Shown here: positions 1 to 7,943 of the stretch, one piece after another
How the letters are laid out: each line of letters starts with the position of its first letter
How positions within the stretch are numbered: position 1 is the first letter of the stretch
DNA from: Chlorobium sp.
Lineage (GTDB): Bacteria; Bacteroidota; Chlorobiia; Chlorobiales; Chlorobiaceae
Assembly (NCBI GenBank): GCA_028280025.1
Contig: JANQMO010000009.1
Span: 1-23,213, forward strand
Direction of reading: 5' to 3'
DNA length: 23,213 nt
Translations under genes and position numbers: made by a program
The notes under the pieces: model-generated
Told to the model about the DNA's origin: nothing
Databases searched by the model: none
The model's input: the letters and a program-made list of their open reading frames with translations, nothing else

Positions 1-97
1 TACTGTGTTTGTAGAGAGGTTATCCCTCACCTGTCAGGTAAGCATGAAAACTGATACAGAGCCGCATGTATTGAAACCCTTCGGGATTGCCGATCAT

Positions 98-197
98 GCC
101 ACATCTGCTTCGTTACAGGGAACTTGCGGTAGAGCACTACAGCGGCATTCCCTGTGCCTTGCATCTGTAGCATGCTCGACAATCGCTCAATTTAGGT
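98..197 (-). repeat. Intergenic repeat, left copy (inverted relative to the right-end copy)
   Basis: Read on the minus strand this matches 23114-23213 over 100 bases with a single difference seen by eye. It begins 9 bases after the rsmE stop codon, and the other copy begins 5 bases after the cysS stop, so both copies have the same orientation relative to the upstream gene. Inside is an imperfect hairpin: CAGGGAA and TTCCCTG pair as an outer stem, and GTAG/CTAC pair around an AGCA loop. There is no T-run, so it is not a standard terminator. The element may extend further left; the right copy is cut by the window edge, so its true length is unknown. No open reading frame of note is seen in 1-206. 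Confidence 0.9.
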
Positions 198-206
198 CAA
201 TCATAA

Positions 207-947
207 CTACACCGCCCGGTCACCGTGCATGATGATCTGAGACCGCACCATGGCAACGGCAAAAACACCAGCCGTTTCTGCACGAAGGATCGAGTTGCCG
301 AACGATATATCACTGCACCCTTGTGCGCGCGCCATTGCAACCTCATCATTCGTAAAACCTCCTTCGCCGCCAATAACAAACAACACTTTTTTTCCTGCAA
401 ACGATGCATGCGCGGCATTTTTTGACAACTCGTAGGGGATCAGTTTCATATCATAGCCGTCAAGACAGAGAACATCGTCAAAACCGAGAGGCGTTCCGAT
501 CATCGGAAAATAGTACCTTTTGGCCTGCAGTGACGCCGATCGAAGCACACTTCTCCATCGCGCGAGCTTGCTTTCGATTTTTCCCGCCTTCACCTGTGCG
601 ACCGTTCTTGCTGTGATCATAGGCACAACACGGCTGATCCCGAGTTCAGTCGCTTTTTCAAGAAAAAAATCAAAGCGCTGCTGCGATTTGAGAAGCGACA
701 GAGCGACTGTCACTGACGTAGCAGCCTGCGGAACCTTCCCGGCGCTCTTAATGCCGGCAGAAAGCTTTCCTTTGCCGATCTTCGTGATAACCGCTTCAAC
801 AGACAAACCATTTCCATCTGTCAGATAAACGGTTTCTCCCTCCTTTTTTCTGAGAACTTTCGCAATGTGAAAGAACTCTTCACCATCCACAAAGAGTTCC
901 CCCCTCTGCAGATCGATGGTATGGGCCGGAGTATAAAACAAATCCAT
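207..947 (-). CDS. rsmE: 16S rRNA (uracil-1498-N3)-methyltransferase RsmE
   Basis: SPOUT-class methyltransferase that N3-methylates U1498 of 16S rRNA in the 30S subunit, using S-adenosylmethionine. About 246 aa, the usual family length. The N-terminal part is a PUA-like RNA-binding domain (MDLFYTP... then HIAKVLRKKEGE). The C-terminal trefoil-knot SAM site is shown by GGEGGFTNDEV and by SILRAETAGVFAVA near the end. The ATG at 947 is chosen over an upstream start at 974 because MDLFYTP is the typical family N-terminus and the longer form would run into comF. It is the last gene of the minus-strand block, 16 bases downstream of comF. The intergenic repeat follows its stop codon. The first Arg of the usual RILRAETA motif is Ser here, a minor variation. 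Confidence 0.93.
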   Translation of the reverse strand: MDLFYTPAHTIDLQRGELFVDGEEFFHIAKVLRKKEGETVYLTDGNGLSVEAVITKIGKGKLSAGIKSAGKVPQAATSVTVALSLLKSQQRFDFFLEKATELGISRVVPMITARTVAQVKAGKIESKLARWRSVLRSASLQAKRYYFPMIGTPLGFDDVLCLDGYDMKLIPYELSKNAAHASFAGKKVLFVIGGEGGFTNDEVAMARAQGCSDISFGNSILRAETAGVFAVAMVRSQIIMHGDRAV

Positions 948-963
948 TCCGGAATCTTTCGTT

Positions 964-1650
964 TCAGGACGCAAGGGCTATGGTTGCAAGCATGATTATC
1001 CGGACACCGGCAGACCGGAGGGACCGCACAACCGCTGCAGCAGTCGAACCAGTCGTCATGACATCATCGACAAGAAGCACGGCTTCAGGTATCCTGTCGG
1101 AAACAACCATAAAAGCATTGTCGACGTTGCCGCGCCTCTCCTGAAGCGTCAACCCGGCTTGTGGCCCGGTATATCGTTTCCTCACCACAAGGTCGGTCCG
1201 CACGTTTTTACAGAGAACGTTACCCATGGATTCGGCAAGGATCTCGGACTGGTTATAGGTTCGCTCTATTTTTTTCAGCCTGTGTAACGGAACCGGTACG
1301 ATACAGGTAACAGGTTCCTCTGGAAAATCATCATCTATCATATCGGCAAGAAGCCTTCCGAAAAGTGTTCCGAGCCTGTATGAACCACCGTACTTCATGG
1401 TATGAATGACGGTCTGTAACCTGTCGTTTTTATGAAAGCGGTACAGTGACCATGCCCGGCAGATATCCTCGCTTCGGGGCTGGTTTCGCCTGAAAACCTC
1501 TTGTATTGCGCCATCTGCCGACGCCGCGTCAGGAAACCGGTCGAACGAGGCAAGACATGCCCGGCACACCTGCTGTTCGTTCTCTGACAGCATCCCGCCG
1601 CATCCTGCACAGACACGGGGATAAAAAAGCTGAACGATGCCGCTGAGCAT
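964..1650 (-). CDS. comF: ComF family phosphoribosyltransferase-like protein
   Basis: ComF/GntX-type protein of 228 aa. The N-terminus has a four-cysteine zinc finger (C14, C17, C29, C32). The C-terminal half is a type I phosphoribosyltransferase fold with the PRPP loop VDDVMTTGST at about residues 194-203 and a preceding VPVPLHRLKKIERTYNQSE segment typical of the family. In naturally competent bacteria ComF supports uptake and processing of transforming DNA; elsewhere its role is unclear, and no other competence genes are seen here. It lies between the ROK kinase gene (6-base gap) and rsmE (16-base gap), so it is probably co-transcribed. The family call is secure, the cellular role is not. 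Confidence 0.9.
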   Translation of the reverse strand: MLSGIVQLFYPRVCAGCGGMLSENEQQVCRACLASFDRFPDAASADGAIQEVFRRNQPRSEDICRAWSLYRFHKNDRLQTVIHTMKYGGSYRLGTLFGRLLADMIDDDFPEEPVTCIVPVPLHRLKKIERTYNQSEILAESMGNVLCKNVRTDLVVRKRYTGPQAGLTLQERRGNVDNAFMVVSDRIPEAVLLVDDVMTTGSTAAAVVRSLRSAGVRIIMLATIALAS

Positions 1651-1656
1651 AACGTC

Positions 1657-2649
1657 TTACACGATGAAAGAAAAACAGCGGGCCGCTGCTCCGTAGACGC
1701 CGGCAAGATTGCCGAGCGTGGCTGCAACGATCTCGATACCGTCCCTCATCGATGGAAGCAGCGAAGCGGACAACTGTTTACGTGCCGGCGCAAATATCAG
1801 TTCCCCCGCTCCGGCAACCCCTCCTCCGATAAGAAACGTGCGGATATCCAGAAGCGCAACGACACCGGCGAGCCCGATCCCCAGGATCGCACCTACGTTG
1901 TTCCATACCTCAAGGGCGACAGGGTCGCCCTGATGCGCGGCTTTTTCAAGGGTTCTGGGTGAAAGGTCTTTCAACTCACTGCCGTGAAACGATTCCGACC
2001 ACGCCGTAACCGGATGATTCCTGTATGTCTCGACTCCCATGGCAACAATGCCGTTTTTACCTATCAGGCTCTCCACCGTACCCCTGACACCGGCATGAAC
2101 ACGTTCCCCGCGATAATCGACCGTGACAAACCCTATTTCACCCGCAGTGCCGCGTGTACCGCGATAAAGTTTCCTATCGATAACGATGCCGCCGCCAACA
2201 CCGGTTCCCATGGTAATCATCATAAAATCGTCGTACTCTTGACCGGCACCGAAAACAGCTTCGCCGCAGGCGGCCATGTTGGCATCGTTTTCAAGGACCA
2301 GGGGACACCGAAGTCCGTATTCCTCTGCCAACACCTGCAACATGGTATCTCTCAAAGCATAGCGATCCCATCCAGGCAGGTTCGGCGGATAGCACACAAT
2401 CCCCGTGCCGGTATGAACAGCGCCCGGAGCACCCACCCCGATCCCGACAAACGTCTCTTTACCGCACTGCCCGCAAAACCGGCTGTACATGCTCTGAGAG
2501 AGCGATGCAAGATGCCGGGCAATTCCATCCGGCCCGTCATCGATTCGTGTCTCATGCCGCTCATGATCCAGCACATCGCCTTTTTCACCGATCACGGCAA
2601 CCTTGACGGCTGTACCCCCGAGGTCTATACCAATTGCCCAGCGAGCCAT
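1657..2649 (-). CDS. ROK family sugar kinase (glucokinase-like), zinc motif missing
   Basis: ROK-family kinase of about 330 aa, probably phosphorylating glucose or another hexose. The phosphate-binding motif GIDLGGTAVK is at the N-terminus; ENDAN (about residues 120-124) carries the presumed catalytic Asp; MGTGVGGGIV is the second nucleotide-binding motif, followed by GTAGEIG. In most ROK proteins this is followed by a His and a CxCGxxGCxE zinc motif. Here the matching stretch reads EIGFVTVD then VHAGVRGTVE, so the His and all the cysteines are absent. The ATG at 2649 is preferred over 2658 because GGAGG lies 10 bases upstream of it but abuts the other. There are 36 bases to lpxA upstream and 6 to comF downstream. 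No helix-turn-helix domain is present, so it is an enzyme type rather than a repressor. The substrate cannot be named. Confidence 0.85.
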   Translation of the reverse strand: MARWAIGIDLGGTAVKVAVIGEKGDVLDHERHETRIDDGPDGIARHLASLSQSMYSRFCGQCGKETFVGIGVGAPGAVHTGTGIVCYPPNLPGWDRYALRDTMLQVLAEEYGLRCPLVLENDANMAACGEAVFGAGQEYDDFMMITMGTGVGGGIVIDRKLYRGTRGTAGEIGFVTVDYRGERVHAGVRGTVESLIGKNGIVAMGVETYRNHPVTAWSESFHGSELKDLSPRTLEKAAHQGDPVALEVWNNVGAILGIGLAGVVALLDIRTFLIGGGVAGAGELIFAPARKQLSASLLPSMRDGIEIVAATLGNLAGVYGAAARCFSFIV

Positions 2650-2685
2650 GTCCTTCATTCCTCCGGTCCCCCTTTCCTGGATCGT

Positions 2686-3483
2686 TCAGGACTTGTAAGG
2701 CCTGATATATTTCCTTTTAGCAGAGCCTGAATTGAAAAAGCGCAGTATTTCATCGACTTCCGCAGTTCGTTCACATTCCTTTTCGACTTTTTCAAGCGCA
2801 TTGGCAAGAAGAAGTCCCGACTGGAAAATAATTCTGTACACCTCCCGGACCACATTGATCGTATCCGATGAAAATCCCCTTCTTTTGAGACCGATGCTAT
2901 TCAATCCTTCAAAACGAAACGTCTCATTACCTCCCGCCATAACATAGGGGGGAACATCGAGCGTTGCCTTGGCAACACCGCCGACCATTGCATATTTCCC
3001 GATACGCACAAACTGATGAACACCTGCAAGCCCGCCAACCACGGCATAGTCATCAACCTCGCAATGACCGCCGAACTGTACCGAATTTGCGATGATGACA
3101 TGATCCCCGATGATGCAGTCATGGCCTGCGTGGACATACGCCATAATAAGGTTGTCGGAACCGATAACGGTCTGTCCGCTTGCCTTCGTCCCCCTGTTCA
3201 GGGTAACATATTCACGGATAACGGTACGGTCGCCGACATGGAGATAGGTTTTTTCTCCCTCGAACTTGAGATCCTGAGGAATAGTGGAAAGCACTGCGCC
3301 TGCAAATACCCTGCACTCCTTACCCAAACGTGCGCCGTCGGCAATCTGGACGTGGGGCCCGATCTCGGTATTGTCGCCGATAACGACATCGTCCTCGATA
3401 ACTGCATAAGGACCTATCGTGACTCCCTTGCCGATATGCGCTTTCGGTCCGATTACGGCTGTCGGGTGTAGAGAAGTTTCCAT
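2686..3483 (-). CDS. lpxA: Acyl-[acyl-carrier-protein]--UDP-N-acetylglucosamine O-acyltransferase LpxA
   Basis: First enzyme of lipid A synthesis: transfers an R-3-hydroxyacyl chain from acyl carrier protein to the 3-OH of UDP-GlcNAc, in the cytosol. 265 aa, normal length. Residues 1 to about 190 are hexapeptide repeats (I-G-x-x-x-x patterns) forming a left-handed beta helix. The segment AYVHAGHDC holds H118 and H121, matching H122 and the catalytic H125 of E. coli LpxA. GGLAGVHQFVRIG is another strongly conserved family segment, and the helical C-terminus follows. The ATG at 3483 gives a classic N-terminus (HPTAVIGPKAHIG). It is 10 bases after the DUF2723 gene. Together with the gmhB upstream in the same block this suggests an envelope/LPS transcription unit. 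Confidence 0.96.
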   Translation of the reverse strand: METSLHPTAVIGPKAHIGKGVTIGPYAVIEDDVVIGDNTEIGPHVQIADGARLGKECRVFAGAVLSTIPQDLKFEGEKTYLHVGDRTVIREYVTLNRGTKASGQTVIGSDNLIMAYVHAGHDCIIGDHVIIANSVQFGGHCEVDDYAVVGGLAGVHQFVRIGKYAMVGGVAKATLDVPPYVMAGGNETFRFEGLNSIGLKRRGFSSDTINVVREVYRIIFQSGLLLANALEKVEKECERTAEVDEILRFFNSGSAKRKYIRPYKS

Positions 3484-3493
3484 CGAACTGCTT

Positions 3494-6118
3494 TTATTGA
3501 TTCGGTGATTCTGTCATGTTGTTGTCGATCTCATCGAGCAGCCTGTCCATGACAACCTTCGATTCCGCATCCCTGCCGACCGCACGAAGGGCAAGGGCAA
3601 GGGCATAATGGACTTCAGGGGCCAAACGCACTGAAGCCGCCCTGGACAGACTTTCGAGGTAAACAATATAGGGAGCGGCTCTGTTCTTTTTGTCCAGAGC
3701 AACATACAGTGAAACCACTGAGGCTGCAACTCCCGGATCAATACCGAAACGATCGAGAGGCAAAACATACCCGGAGTAATCAAGCGCCTCAAGAGCAAGG
3801 TCCTTTGCAACAGCATGCCGTTGTTTCCCGCTGCCTTCCGTAACGGTTATCATCCTCTCACCGGCTTCAACCAGATCGACCGCAAGATTGACGAAGAGCG
3901 ACTTGTAGTTGCCGCTCAGCCGCCTCGACGTTTCCTCGATGGACACCTGCGGGTCGTTCAGGTTGCGATAACGGAAAACAGTGCAGAGATTGGTCCATAG
4001 TCGGGCTGCCTGTACCGGATTGCCTTTTTCTCCGCGTAAGATCGGTACAACCTTGTAGGCAAGACCGTCAAGGCGGAGAAACTTGTCGATGCCCACCATG
4101 TTGTCGCGGCCTACCGTTGTCGCGAAATATATCGGTCGATTTTTGAAATTATTCACGATGATCTCGTAGACGGCAACATCCTGCGGACGAAGGAAACCCT
4201 GGCCGCGAAAGGAAATACCAGGCGTCATCGTCCACTGGATCGTATCCATAAGCCCTTCAGGAATATCGAGGCCGGCCAGCGCATACTCTTTCTCGATATC
4301 CTCACGCGCCGAAACAGCCGGCAGTTCGATCTCGAAAGGCTCAACGGGAACGTAGCCTATAGTACTGATCTCGTTGTCCGTCAGGCTGAAGGCGACACGC
4401 TTCGATCCATGAGGAGCGGTATTTTTAAGCTGATCGAGATACCAGCCGGTATTGGCCAGGCTGAGGTTGACCACCCGCACATCGGTCCTGATACCTTCAA
4501 CCTCCTGGAGGTACCAGAGCGGAAAGGTATCATTGTCGCCATTGGTGAAAAGTATGGCATCTTTTTGGCAGCTTTGCAGCATGTTCCAGGCCCAGTCCCA
4601 CGGGACGTAGTTTCCCGAACGGTCATGGGTCTGGTAGTTGGCAAAAAGCATCCTGCCGTCAACAACCAGCAGGAGAAGCAGGAGGGATGATGCGCTGACA
4701 AGCTGAGAACGCCGTCCGGATAATTTTTCGCCAATCTGCGCAAGCAGACTTTCCACACCGATCCCGATCCAGATGGCAAAAGCGAAAAAACTGCCCGTGT
4801 AACTGTAGTCTCTTTCCCGTGGCTGCGGTTCGGTCTGATTCAGATACACCACAAGCGCTGCCCCGGTGAGAATAAAGAGAGCGGCAACAACCGATCCCAT
4901 CTTCCAGTCCTTGCGAAGATGCGAAAATGCCCCATACGCTCCCAGAAGAAACGGAAGCCCCCAGAGCTTTGACCAGTCGACCCCTGCACCTTCGGCATCA
5001 TGCTCCCTGCCGATGAACTGCCAGCCAAGGTACCGGAGATACATATGGCTTAACTGGTAACGAATAAAATAATCCGCTTCACCCGCATAGTGCTGGTAGT
5101 AATACTGGTGCAGGGGTTCGGACGACCAGCGCCTGGGCCAGAGAGGAAGATCGCCGTACTGCTCCCGGTTGAGGTATGCATAGAACGCCTCTCCGGTAGA
5201 AGGATTGTTCTCGTTGATGGACGGCGATGCATTTGCGCGCACATAGATAAGCGTGTAGGAGGTATACCCTATCGTCAGCAGTAACAGCGACATACTGATC
5301 GTATGCAGAAGCCTGAAGCCTCTCACATGGGCATAGTGTATGGCATAGACAACGCCCGAGAGAAGCACCGCAATGATCATCCATGATGTCCGCTGCATCA
5401 GTACAGGCAGGCCCTTTATAATCCCGGTATATATCAGAAGGAAAGCCGCTGACGCCGCAAGCGCCATCCCGAGGAATGACAAAACCGTCAGTTCGTACTT
5501 CTTGAAGTAATACACCATGATGACGGCAAAAACAGCCAGCAGACTCAGAAGATGTACCCCTATCGAAAGGCCGATAACATACATGGCCGCCATCAGCCAG
5601 CGATCATTTCCTTCTTTCGGCCCATCCTCATACCATCGAAGCAGAAACCATACGACCAGGGCAGTAAAAAAAAGTGAGGGGGCATAGACCTCTGCTTCAA
5701 CAGCATTGAACCAGAAGCTGTCCGAAAATGCAAGCGCAAGCGCACCTGCCGCAGATCCGCCATATGCGGTAATCTTTTCAACAACACTCCACGAAAGCGG
5801 AGCGCTTTTCCTGTAGAGCACAATAAGCCGGAAAACAATGAGATAAGTAAGCACAATGGTTCCCGAGGCCGACAACGTGCTCAAAAAATTCACCCTGGCA
5901 CCGATGTCTTCAAAAAAAGGGATCATTGAAAACACTCTTCCGATCAGAAGAAAAAGAGGAGCGCCGGGAGGATGGGGAACACCAAGCGTATAGGCCGTAG
6001 CGATGAACTCTCCGCAATCCCAGAACGAGAGCGTCGGGGCCATTGTCATCAGATAGATTGCTTCCGTCAGCAGAAACAATGCCACTGCAATACCGGTATG
6101 TATCCTCTTGTGTTCCAT
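3494..6118 (-). CDS. DUF2723 multi-pass membrane protein (GT-C glycosyltransferase-like) with long soluble C-terminus
   Basis: Large 874-aa integral membrane protein. Near the N-terminus it has the DUF2723 signature PTLSFWDCGEFIATAY followed by HPPGAPLF, with acidic D34 and E37 in the first loop after a transmembrane segment, as in GT-C lipid-phospho-sugar glycosyltransferases. About ten hydrophobic segments follow to about residue 490. A soluble region begins with LFTNGDNDTFPLWYLQEVEGIR, another conserved DUF2723 block, and the end of the protein is helical and possibly TPR-like (ALALRAVGRDAESKVVMDRL). Human TMEM260, an O-mannosyltransferase, shares the DUF2723 domain, so a protein glycosylation role is plausible, but that is inference. 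It lies between hemW (83-base gap) and lpxA. Confidence 0.85.
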   Translation of the reverse strand: MEHKRIHTGIAVALFLLTEAIYLMTMAPTLSFWDCGEFIATAYTLGVPHPPGAPLFLLIGRVFSMIPFFEDIGARVNFLSTLSASGTIVLTYLIVFRLIVLYRKSAPLSWSVVEKITAYGGSAAGALALAFSDSFWFNAVEAEVYAPSLFFTALVVWFLLRWYEDGPKEGNDRWLMAAMYVIGLSIGVHLLSLLAVFAVIMVYYFKKYELTVLSFLGMALAASAAFLLIYTGIIKGLPVLMQRTSWMIIAVLLSGVVYAIHYAHVRGFRLLHTISMSLLLLTIGYTSYTLIYVRANASPSINENNPSTGEAFYAYLNREQYGDLPLWPRRWSSEPLHQYYYQHYAGEADYFIRYQLSHMYLRYLGWQFIGREHDAEGAGVDWSKLWGLPFLLGAYGAFSHLRKDWKMGSVVAALFILTGAALVVYLNQTEPQPRERDYSYTGSFFAFAIWIGIGVESLLAQIGEKLSGRRSQLVSASSLLLLLLVVDGRMLFANYQTHDRSGNYVPWDWAWNMLQSCQKDAILFTNGDNDTFPLWYLQEVEGIRTDVRVVNLSLANTGWYLDQLKNTAPHGSKRVAFSLTDNEISTIGYVPVEPFEIELPAVSAREDIEKEYALAGLDIPEGLMDTIQWTMTPGISFRGQGFLRPQDVAVYEIIVNNFKNRPIYFATTVGRDNMVGIDKFLRLDGLAYKVVPILRGEKGNPVQAARLWTNLCTVFRYRNLNDPQVSIEETSRRLSGNYKSLFVNLAVDLVEAGERMITVTEGSGKQRHAVAKDLALEALDYSGYVLPLDRFGIDPGVAASVVSLYVALDKKNRAAPYIVYLESLSRAASVRLAPEVHYALALALRAVGRDAESKVVMDRLLDEIDNNMTESPNQ

Positions 6119-6201
6119 ATGTTAATTGCTCTACTCCTCTCCCCCATTCACGATTCTTCTCCTTGCTCCTGCATACTGCCGACTGAAATCTGCCGACTTG
6201 T

Positions 6202-7356
6202 TCATGACGGCATAAGTTCTTCTGCCACCTTGTCGGCAAACAGGAATCCTTTGCGAGAAAGCACCAGAACCCCGTCCCGTATATCTACAAGCCCCTGCGC
6301 CCTGAGTCGGCCCAGCGTTTCCTCGAAACCGCGGCTTCCCTGATGATAACCGGACAGTTCATCCAGAAGAAGACCTGACGAAAGCCGAAGGCCGAGAAAA
6401 ATTCGTTCATCGTTCCGTTCCTTTTCCAAAATGATCTCACTGGACAGCACGGCATCACCTGGAGAAGCGATATAGCGAAGCATGCTGCTCACGTTGGCGC
6501 TTCGAATTTCCTTTTGGGAGGAAACAGTAAAACTATGGGCGGAAGGGCCGAAACCAAGATACGATTCCCTGTGCCAGCATCCCAGATTATAACGTGAAAA
6601 GAATCCCGGTTTTGAAAAATTTGAAACCTCATAATGCAGAAATCCCTGTTCTTCAAGCAGCTCGCATGCCTTTAGGTACATTGCGGCCTGTTCATGTTCG
6701 CCCGGCAAGCTCACCATACCTCTTCTCACGAGACTTTCAAGCTTTGTCTTTTTCTCAACCGAAAGCATGTAGATTGAAACGTGCGGTATGCCGGAGGCAA
6801 GTACTGCATGGAGATCCTGTTCCCACATATCGAGTGATTCCCCTTCCACACCGCAGATCAGATCGACACTGACATTGCCGAAAAGGTCCAAAGCCGCTGC
6901 AACAACCCTGGAAGCCTGATCGGCACTGTGCCTGCGGCCCAGCGCATGTAACTTTTCCGGCCTGAAAGATTGCACGCCCAGACTGAGACGGTTGATGCCG
7001 AGCGAGACAAGTTCACGGCTTTTTTCCGGAGTGATATCCTCGGGGTTGGCCTCAAGGGTGATCTCGACTGTATCGTCCAGAGAAAGCTGCCCATCCAGTG
7101 TTTCGAGCCAACCCCCGAGGTATGACGAGGGAACAAGCGAGGGCGTTCCCCCGCCAACATGAACCGTCTTTACCTTTCTGTCATGATACGGCGCTGTACG
7201 CAGGATCGTTTCCTCGTCAAGCGCATGAAAAAAACGTTCCTGAAGATCCTGCCTGGTTACGAGAAAAAAATCACAGTAGTTGCAACGTTGACGGCAGAAA
7301 GGAATATGTAGGTAGCAATGCACTCCCAAAAGCTGTTTATACTCGTCACCCGTCAC
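6202..7356 (-). CDS. hemW: HemW-type radical SAM protein (heme chaperone; coproporphyrinogen oxidase-like)
   Basis: Radical SAM protein of 384 aa with the cluster motif CRQRCNYC (C21, C25, C28) right after YLHIPF. VGGGTPSLVP and LEANPEDI (SAM-binding region) follow, then LSLGVQSF and the SLDLICG-like segment. A HemN/HemW C-terminal domain follows YLGFGPSAHSF. The family is often annotated as oxygen-independent coproporphyrinogen III oxidase, but proteins of this length without the extended HemN N-terminus are usually HemW, which delivers heme. The start is a GTG at 7356, overlapping the end of gmhB by 11 bases; a slightly shorter start in the same region is possible. Translational coupling with gmhB is likely. 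Confidence 0.88.
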   Translation of the reverse strand: MTGDEYKQLLGVHCYLHIPFCRQRCNYCDFFLVTRQDLQERFFHALDEETILRTAPYHDRKVKTVHVGGGTPSLVPSSYLGGWLETLDGQLSLDDTVEITLEANPEDITPEKSRELVSLGINRLSLGVQSFRPEKLHALGRRHSADQASRVVAAALDLFGNVSVDLICGVEGESLDMWEQDLHAVLASGIPHVSIYMLSVEKKTKLESLVRRGMVSLPGEHEQAAMYLKACELLEEQGFLHYEVSNFSKPGFFSRYNLGCWHRESYLGFGPSAHSFTVSSQKEIRSANVSSMLRYIASPGDAVLSSEIILEKERNDERIFLGLRLSSGLLLDELSGYHQGSRGFEETLGRLRAQGLVDIRDGVLVLSRKGFLFADKVAEELMPS

Positions 7357-7939
7357 TGCTCAGGACATACCCGTTGACCGCGTGCAGGAGGTCGTTAGCG
7401 ACAAAATCCGGAACAATCCCTTTTTCGCGGCAAAGTTCTTCTTCACCATGCCCGGTACGCACAAGAATGGAACGGAGACCGGCCCGCTGCCCGCATTCGA
7501 CATCGACCGTTTTATCTCCGATAAAAAATGATCGCGATTTATCGACTTCGTAGCCGGAAAAACGGTACTCGTCGATCGCGCGGTCGACCATCCCTGTTTC
7601 CGGTTTCCTGCAAAAGGAAAAGCGGTCATAGACGGGATGAGGAAAATCCGGATGAGTAGGACAGTAATAGACATGATCGCAGGAAGCTCCGCTCGGGGTC
7701 AGCAATTCATTCATATAGCGATGAATGTCCTCGACCTGTTCAGGAGTAACAATGCCCTTGGCGATTCCTGCCTGGTTGGTAACAACAACGATCCGGTAAC
7801 CGGCACTTCTGGCAAGAGCAATTGCATCAGCGGCACCGTCGATAAGCTGGAAATGTTCTCTTGACACAACATATGTACCTATATCGCGGTTTATGGTACC
7901 GTCCCTGTCAAGAAACAAGACCTTTATTTTCCTCAGCAT
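7346..7939 (-). CDS. gmhB: HAD-family D-glycero-D-manno-heptose 1,7-bisphosphate 7-phosphatase (GmhB-like)
   Basis: HAD phosphatase of 197 aa acting in ADP-heptose synthesis for the LPS core. Motif I is FLDRDGTIN with nucleophile D11 and acid/base D13. VVVTNQAGIAKG is motif II, CRKPETGM carries the motif III lysine region, and FIGDKTVDVECG is motif IV. In E. coli GmhB four residues bind zinc (C92, H94, C107, C109). By alignment here they are C93, T95, S108 and C110, so two ligands are changed, although H96 is adjacent. The ATG at 7939 is used because a longer reading frame (to 8194) merely runs through glgA in another frame. It is 4 bases after the glgA-like stop and overlaps hemW by 11 bases. 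Histidinol-phosphatase-like activity is an alternative. Confidence 0.88.
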   Translation of the reverse strand: MLRKIKVLFLDRDGTINRDIGTYVVSREHFQLIDGAADAIALARSAGYRIVVVTNQAGIAKGIVTPEQVEDIHRYMNELLTPSGASCDHVYYCPTHPDFPHPVYDRFSFCRKPETGMVDRAIDEYRFSGYEVDKSRSFFIGDKTVDVECGQRAGLRSILVRTGHGEEELCREKGIVPDFVANDLLHAVNGYVLSSDG

Positions 7940-7943
7940 AGTC

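Noticed and set aside
1..97. A gene start at the left window edge
   Set aside because: Short frames here have no domain features and overlap the repeat; nothing supports coding.
1984..2730. A 248-codon open frame on the plus strand
   Set aside because: Antisense to the ROK kinase gene and the end of lpxA; no family features.
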